Origin: an uncultured Thiocystis sp.
GTDB taxonomy: Bacteria; Pseudomonadota; Gammaproteobacteria; Chromatiales; Chromatiaceae
Length of the DNA: 39,825 nucleotides
Assembly (NCBI RefSeq): GCF_903866365.1
Contig: NZ_CAIPNF010000044.1
Span: 1-39,825 of the forward strand
Reading direction: 5' to 3'
This document shows, piece after piece, positions 36,842 through 39,825 of this stretch. The number at the start of each line of letters is the position of its first letter. Positions within the stretch are counted from its first letter, which is position 1. The position numbers and the translations under genes are program-made. The notes below the pieces were generated by a model. That model was given only the letters and a program-made list of their open reading frames with translations. It had not been told where the DNA came from and ran no database searches.

Positions 36842-37276
36842 ATGGCCGAAGCTAAAGCACAAGAAACCACGGGATTCGGATTCGCGCCCTACAACGCCGG
36901 TAACGATGAAGAATACATGAACCCCCAGCAGGAGGAGCACTTCCGCAATATCCTGCTGGCGTGGAAGCAATCCCTGATGGAGGAGGTGGATCGCACCGTC
37001 CACCATATGCAGGACGACGCGACGAATTTCCCGGACCCCAATGATCGCGCCACCCAGGAGTCCGAGTTCAGCCTGGAACTGCGCACCCGCGACCGGGAGC
37101 GCAAGCTGATCAAAAAGATCGACGAGGCGCTCGGTCGCATCGATGACCACGATTACGGCTTCTGCGAAGCGTGCGGCGTGGAGATCGGCATCCGCCGGCT
37201 GGAGGCGCGTCCCACCGCCACGCTGTGCATCGACTGCAAGACGCTCGACGAGATCCGCGAAAAACAACGCGGCTGA
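36842..37276 (+). CDS. dksA: RNA polymerase-binding transcription factor DksA
   Basis: DksA binds the RNA polymerase secondary channel and works with ppGpp at stringent-response promoters. The 144-residue product has a coiled coil with the DPNDRA tip (acidic DxxDxA type), [17 protein letters not shown], and the zinc finger CEACG...CIDCK. The start at 36842 has GGAGA upstream. Complete and of normal length, it is followed directly by gluQ, a common pair in gammaproteobacteria. Confidence 0.96.
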   Translation: MAEAKAQETTGFGFAPYNAGNDEEYMNPQQEEHFRNILLAWKQSLMEEVDRTVHHMQDDATNFPDPNDRATQESEFSLELRTRDRERKLIKKIDEALGRIDDHDYGFCEACGVEIGIRRLEARPTATLCIDCKTLDEIREKQRG

Positions 37277-37309
37277 GTGTCGGCGCGCCCACACGCTCTC
37301 CCTGAGCCG

Positions 37310-38242
37310 ATGTCCGGGCCAGCCACCGCCCCCCGGGCGGGCTACCGGGGGCGTTTCGCCCCCTCCCCGACCGGACCGCTGCATTTCGGCTCCCTGCTCG
37401 CGGCCGTGGCGAGCTACGCCGACGCCCGCGCGCAGGCAGGCGCCTGGCTGGTGCGTCTGGAAGACCTGGACCGCCCGCGCGAGGTTCCCGGTGCCGCCGA
37501 CGACATCCTGCGCACCCTCCAGGCATTCGGTTTCGTGTGGGACGAACCTGTTCTTTTTCAGCGCGACCGCTCCGACGCCTACCAGACCGCGCTGGACCGA
37601 CTCGCCGCGCGCGGCCTGACCTATCCCTGCGGTTGCAGCCGGGCCGAGATCGCCCGGCTGGGCCTGCCCGGTCGCGAAGGCCCCATCTATCCCGGAACCT
37701 GTCGCGCGGGTCTGCCGCCGGGGCACCGGCCGCGCACCGTGCGACTGCGCGTGCCCGCGCAGCCGATCGCGTTCGTGGACCGCATCCAGGGCGCGCAGGC
37801 GCAATCGATCGCGACAGCGGTCGGCGATTTCGTGCTCCAACGCGCCGATGGCATCCACGCCTATCAGCTCGCGGTCGTCGTCGACGATGCCTGGCAGGGA
37901 ATCACCCAGGCGGTGCGCGGTGCCGACCTACTGCTCTCCACGCCACGTCAAATCCTGCTCCAGCAGTCCTTGGGTCTGAGCCAGCCAGACTATGCCCATG
38001 TGCCGCTGGCGGTGGATGACGGGGGTCGCAAACTCAGCAAATCGCTCGCCGCCGCGCCGGTCGATCCGAGCGACCCGCTTCCGGCCCTGAGACGAGCCTG
38101 GGAGCTGTTAGGTCAGGAGACGTTACCCTTGGGGAGAGCGATTCATGGCTGTCCAATCGCGCGCTTCTGGTCACAGGCCAGCGTCCGGTGGCGGATCGAA
38201 CGGGTTCCGGCCAGACCGACGATCCGTATCGGCTCGCATTGA
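37310..38242 (+). CDS. gluQ: glutamyl-Q tRNA(Asp) synthetase
   Basis: GluQ attaches glutamate to the queuosine of tRNA(Asp). It is a paralogue of the GluRS catalytic domain lacking the anticodon-binding part. The 310-residue product has the HIGH-like PSPTGPLHFGSLLAAVASY, a zinc site with CGCSRAEI, and the KMSKS-like RKLSKSLA. ATG 37310 is preferred over the GTG at 37277 that directly follows the dksA stop. The C-terminus (RWRIERVPARPTIRIGSH) is family-like. Confidence 0.94.
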   Translation: MSGPATAPRAGYRGRFAPSPTGPLHFGSLLAAVASYADARAQAGAWLVRLEDLDRPREVPGAADDILRTLQAFGFVWDEPVLFQRDRSDAYQTALDRLAARGLTYPCGCSRAEIARLGLPGREGPIYPGTCRAGLPPGHRPRTVRLRVPAQPIAFVDRIQGAQAQSIATAVGDFVLQRADGIHAYQLAVVVDDAWQGITQAVRGADLLLSTPRQILLQQSLGLSQPDYAHVPLAVDDGGRKLSKSLAAAPVDPSDPLPALRRAWELLGQETLPLGRAIHGCPIARFWSQASVRWRIERVPARPTIRIGSH

Positions 38243-38571
38243 CGAAGATTATGCTCAAGCGGCTGGGGATGACCATCAGCTCCCCATCCATCCCAGACAT
38301 GACGTCGTTAACGCCTGCACATACCGAAAAATCAGTGGGTCCATGCCAACCGAGCGAAAGTTCACTTCCTTTCGGGATACCCGATGATGTCGCGGCTGAC
38401 TTGACGACCTGCGTGATGTCATTGAAGATTGAGTTCGCAAGTGTTGAGAGGTTTCTCTGAGTGATCTCCAGAGCGATTCCGTTCATCCTAAACGAATCCG
38501 ACGTTTTTAAGTTCATCACCGGATAGCGGATTGCAAGGTCATATTTTAATGAATGAAGCATATGGGGTGTC
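38243..38571. other. 329-bp region without a recognised gene
   Basis: Between gluQ and the sulfotransferase the base composition falls. A plus-strand frame overlapping the 3' end of gluQ (38188-38460) and a minus-strand frame (38034-38723) are both open, but neither has a ribosome binding site or a family I recognise. Nothing else was identified. Confidence 0.4.
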
Positions 38572-39582
38572 ATGATGATAACGAACAACACGTTCGACAA
38601 CGGTCCTATTTTTCTGGTCGGCATGAATGGTTCCGGGACAACCATGCTCGCCGATAATTTAGGGAACTCTCCCCATTTGTATGTTTTTCCTCTGGAAACA
38701 AGAATTATTCCCTGGCTGATCAAACACCTGAATGACTACGGCGATCTCAAAGAACCTGTGAATCTGGAGCGACTCTTGAGCGATTTCAGCAAATCTCGCG
38801 CTCTGCGCAAGGTTGCGCCCGACCTGGGGATAACCGTCAGCGAGGTTGCCGAGCCAACGTTATCCGGGGTGGTGGATGCCGTTTTCAGGAAAATCGCAAT
38901 CTCCAAGAAGGGAGTAAGCCGATGGGCGGAAAAATCCCCGATGAACATTCAACACATGATCGACATTGCGGAGATGATTCCAACCGCGCGATTTCTGCAC
39001 ATTTATCGCGATGGTCGTGACGCGGCGATCTCCAATAAGCGTCGCTGGAATAAACCGTTGCGATGGTCTATGTATCGATGGGCTCAGATCGTGAGTCAGG
39101 GGAGAATTGACGGCGGATTGCTTGGTACTGAACGCTATTTCGAGCTCAGTTACGAGGATCTAACGAAAGAACCGGAAAAATGGCTGAACCGTATTTGTAT
39201 ATTCATTGGCATACCGTATGAAGATGATCTTTTGCGCTCCTCGATGCCATATTTCAATAGCCTATCGCGATTGAAAAATGAGACGAAGAGTGGCGATATT
39301 CTTCCGAACAGTGAAAAATGGAAAACGCATCTTCAGCCCCGCGATTTAATCGCGCTCGAAAAATTAGGCGGTAGACTCTTGTCCGAGCTTGGTTACAATA
39401 CCCGCTTCCCAAACAGTCAGGACATGCCCTCGGCTTGGCAAATCCGCTTATGGGAACTGAGCGATTATCTTACTAAAATTCTGCATCTATCGAAACGACA
39501 TCGTCAATTCATGCGTTCGCCAGCGCTATTGTGGCGCTTAATTCGCGATGGTTTGAGGTATAAGAGAACACTGCGCCACTAG
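38572..39582 (+). CDS. PAPS-type sulfotransferase family protein
   Basis: The 336-residue product has a sulfotransferase P-loop FLVGMNGSGTTMLADNLG (5'-phosphosulfate binding, about residues 14-31) and the 3'-phosphate segment RFLHIYRDGRDAAISNKR. ELSYEDLTKEP follows in the usual place. Substrates of this group vary (sugars, lipids, peptides) and cannot be inferred. The sequence is clearly more A+T-rich than the window average, which points to lateral acquisition. The ATG at 38572 is followed by a second in-frame ATG, and GGGG lies a few bases upstream. Confidence 0.85.
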   Translation: MMITNNTFDNGPIFLVGMNGSGTTMLADNLGNSPHLYVFPLETRIIPWLIKHLNDYGDLKEPVNLERLLSDFSKSRALRKVAPDLGITVSEVAEPTLSGVVDAVFRKIAISKKGVSRWAEKSPMNIQHMIDIAEMIPTARFLHIYRDGRDAAISNKRRWNKPLRWSMYRWAQIVSQGRIDGGLLGTERYFELSYEDLTKEPEKWLNRICIFIGIPYEDDLLRSSMPYFNSLSRLKNETKSGDILPNSEKWKTHLQPRDLIALEKLGGRLLSELGYNTRFPNSQDMPSAWQIRLWELSDYLTKILHLSKRHRQFMRSPALLWRLIRDGLRYKRTLRH

Positions 39583-39640
39583 CCGATAAAGAGCGGCGCC
39601 GACGCGTCAGAGCGATGACGAAACGGCTCCCGTTCCCCTA

Positions 39641-39825
39641 GCAGCCTGTCGGACTTAATGGGCAAAGTCGCCTTTTGAGCACCTTATACTGATGGTTCGC
39701 TCAATTTTACCCCTCGGTTCATGAAATGACGGCAAGCTACAGGGACTTGCTGTCTTTGAATCATGCACACGATGGAAACACCACCCACAGTTACACGCAT
39801 CGAACGGGTTGATGACATCCCCCTG
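39641..39825 (+). mobile_element. possible left end of an insertion sequence (IS1634-like)
   Basis: A non-coding segment starting near GCAGCCTGTCGGACTTAATG (39641-39660) precedes a transposase-like start and could be the element's left end. No matching right end is in the window, so the boundary is a guess. Confidence 0.35.
39763..39825 (+). CDS. start of an IS1634-type (DUF4277) transposase, cut by the window end
   Basis: The last 21 codons read MHTMETPPTVTRIERVDDIP and then L. The opening TRIERVDDIPL resembles the N-terminus of IS1634-type DUF4277 transposases as I remember them. METPP at 39772 is an alternative start. The call depends on sequence beyond the window. Confidence 0.5.
   Translation, partial: MHTMETPPTVTRIERVDDIPL

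Noticed and set aside
38034-38723. 229-residue minus-strand frame across the end of gluQ and the orphan region
   Set aside because: It overlaps gluQ and the start of the sulfotransferase antisense, and the sequence is not recognisable.

Overview
The window reads as a stretch of a high-GC gammaproteobacterial chromosome. A purple sulfur bacterium or close relative (Chromatiaceae type) fits best. The reasons are the gene order hrcA-grpE-dnaK-dnaJ-dapB behind a CIRCE operator, a CbbY-type phosphatase of Calvin-cycle autotrophs, DksA with GluQ, UbiG, ZapE, and a DUF302 periplasmic protein next to a ferredoxin-reductase. No photosynthesis or sulfur-oxidation gene is visible, so the genus is an inference.

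Left edge (1-1250): a scrapyard. It holds the AT-rich 3' end of an unidentified gene, a short DUF3775-like gene, a decayed IS3-family transposase and a frameshifted BrnT-like toxin flanked by a 25-bp direct repeat. A DUF333-type protein and a large secreted papain-family protease with CARDB domains (1261-3834) follow on the minus strand.

Core block (3873-20247): the heat-shock operon runs leftward from a sigma-70 promoter whose start point lies at a perfect CIRCE operator (10095-10156) through hrcA, grpE, dnaK, dnaJ and dapB. A hairpin terminator sits between dnaK and dnaJ. A tiny cysteine-rich ORF may close the operon. Divergently, nadK and recN overlap and are followed by an HD-GYP phosphodiesterase and a STAS protein. 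Then come pncC, a cupin, a DUF302 protein with a 2Fe-2S/FAD reductase that has an unusual N-terminal extension, a small hypothetical protein, ubiG and zapE.

Accessory block (20339-34031): about 13.7 kb with every gene on the minus strand. It encodes a zinc-ribbon protein, a broken dynamin-like GTPase, an intact 752-residue dynamin-like GTPase with a hydrophobic paddle-like segment, a coiled-coil protein with a sulfatase-modifying-factor (FGE) fold, a Uma2-family nuclease-like protein, a third GTPase, a HigBA toxin-antitoxin pair, two unrecognised proteins that overlap by 4 nt, and a 1015-residue divergent Hsp70/actin-fold protein. The combination of several dynamin-like GTPases with a private Hsp70-like ATPase is the most likely undescribed system here. 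A membrane-remodelling, stress or defence role is plausible but unproven. Palindromic repeats interrupt the block at two places.

Right edge (34285-39825): a YkgJ-type Cys-cluster protein, an aminotransferase and CbbY phosphatase pair, dksA with gluQ, then a lower-GC segment with an orphan region and a sulfotransferase. The window ends in the first codons of what looks like an IS1634-type transposase. No tRNA, rRNA or CRISPR array was seen.
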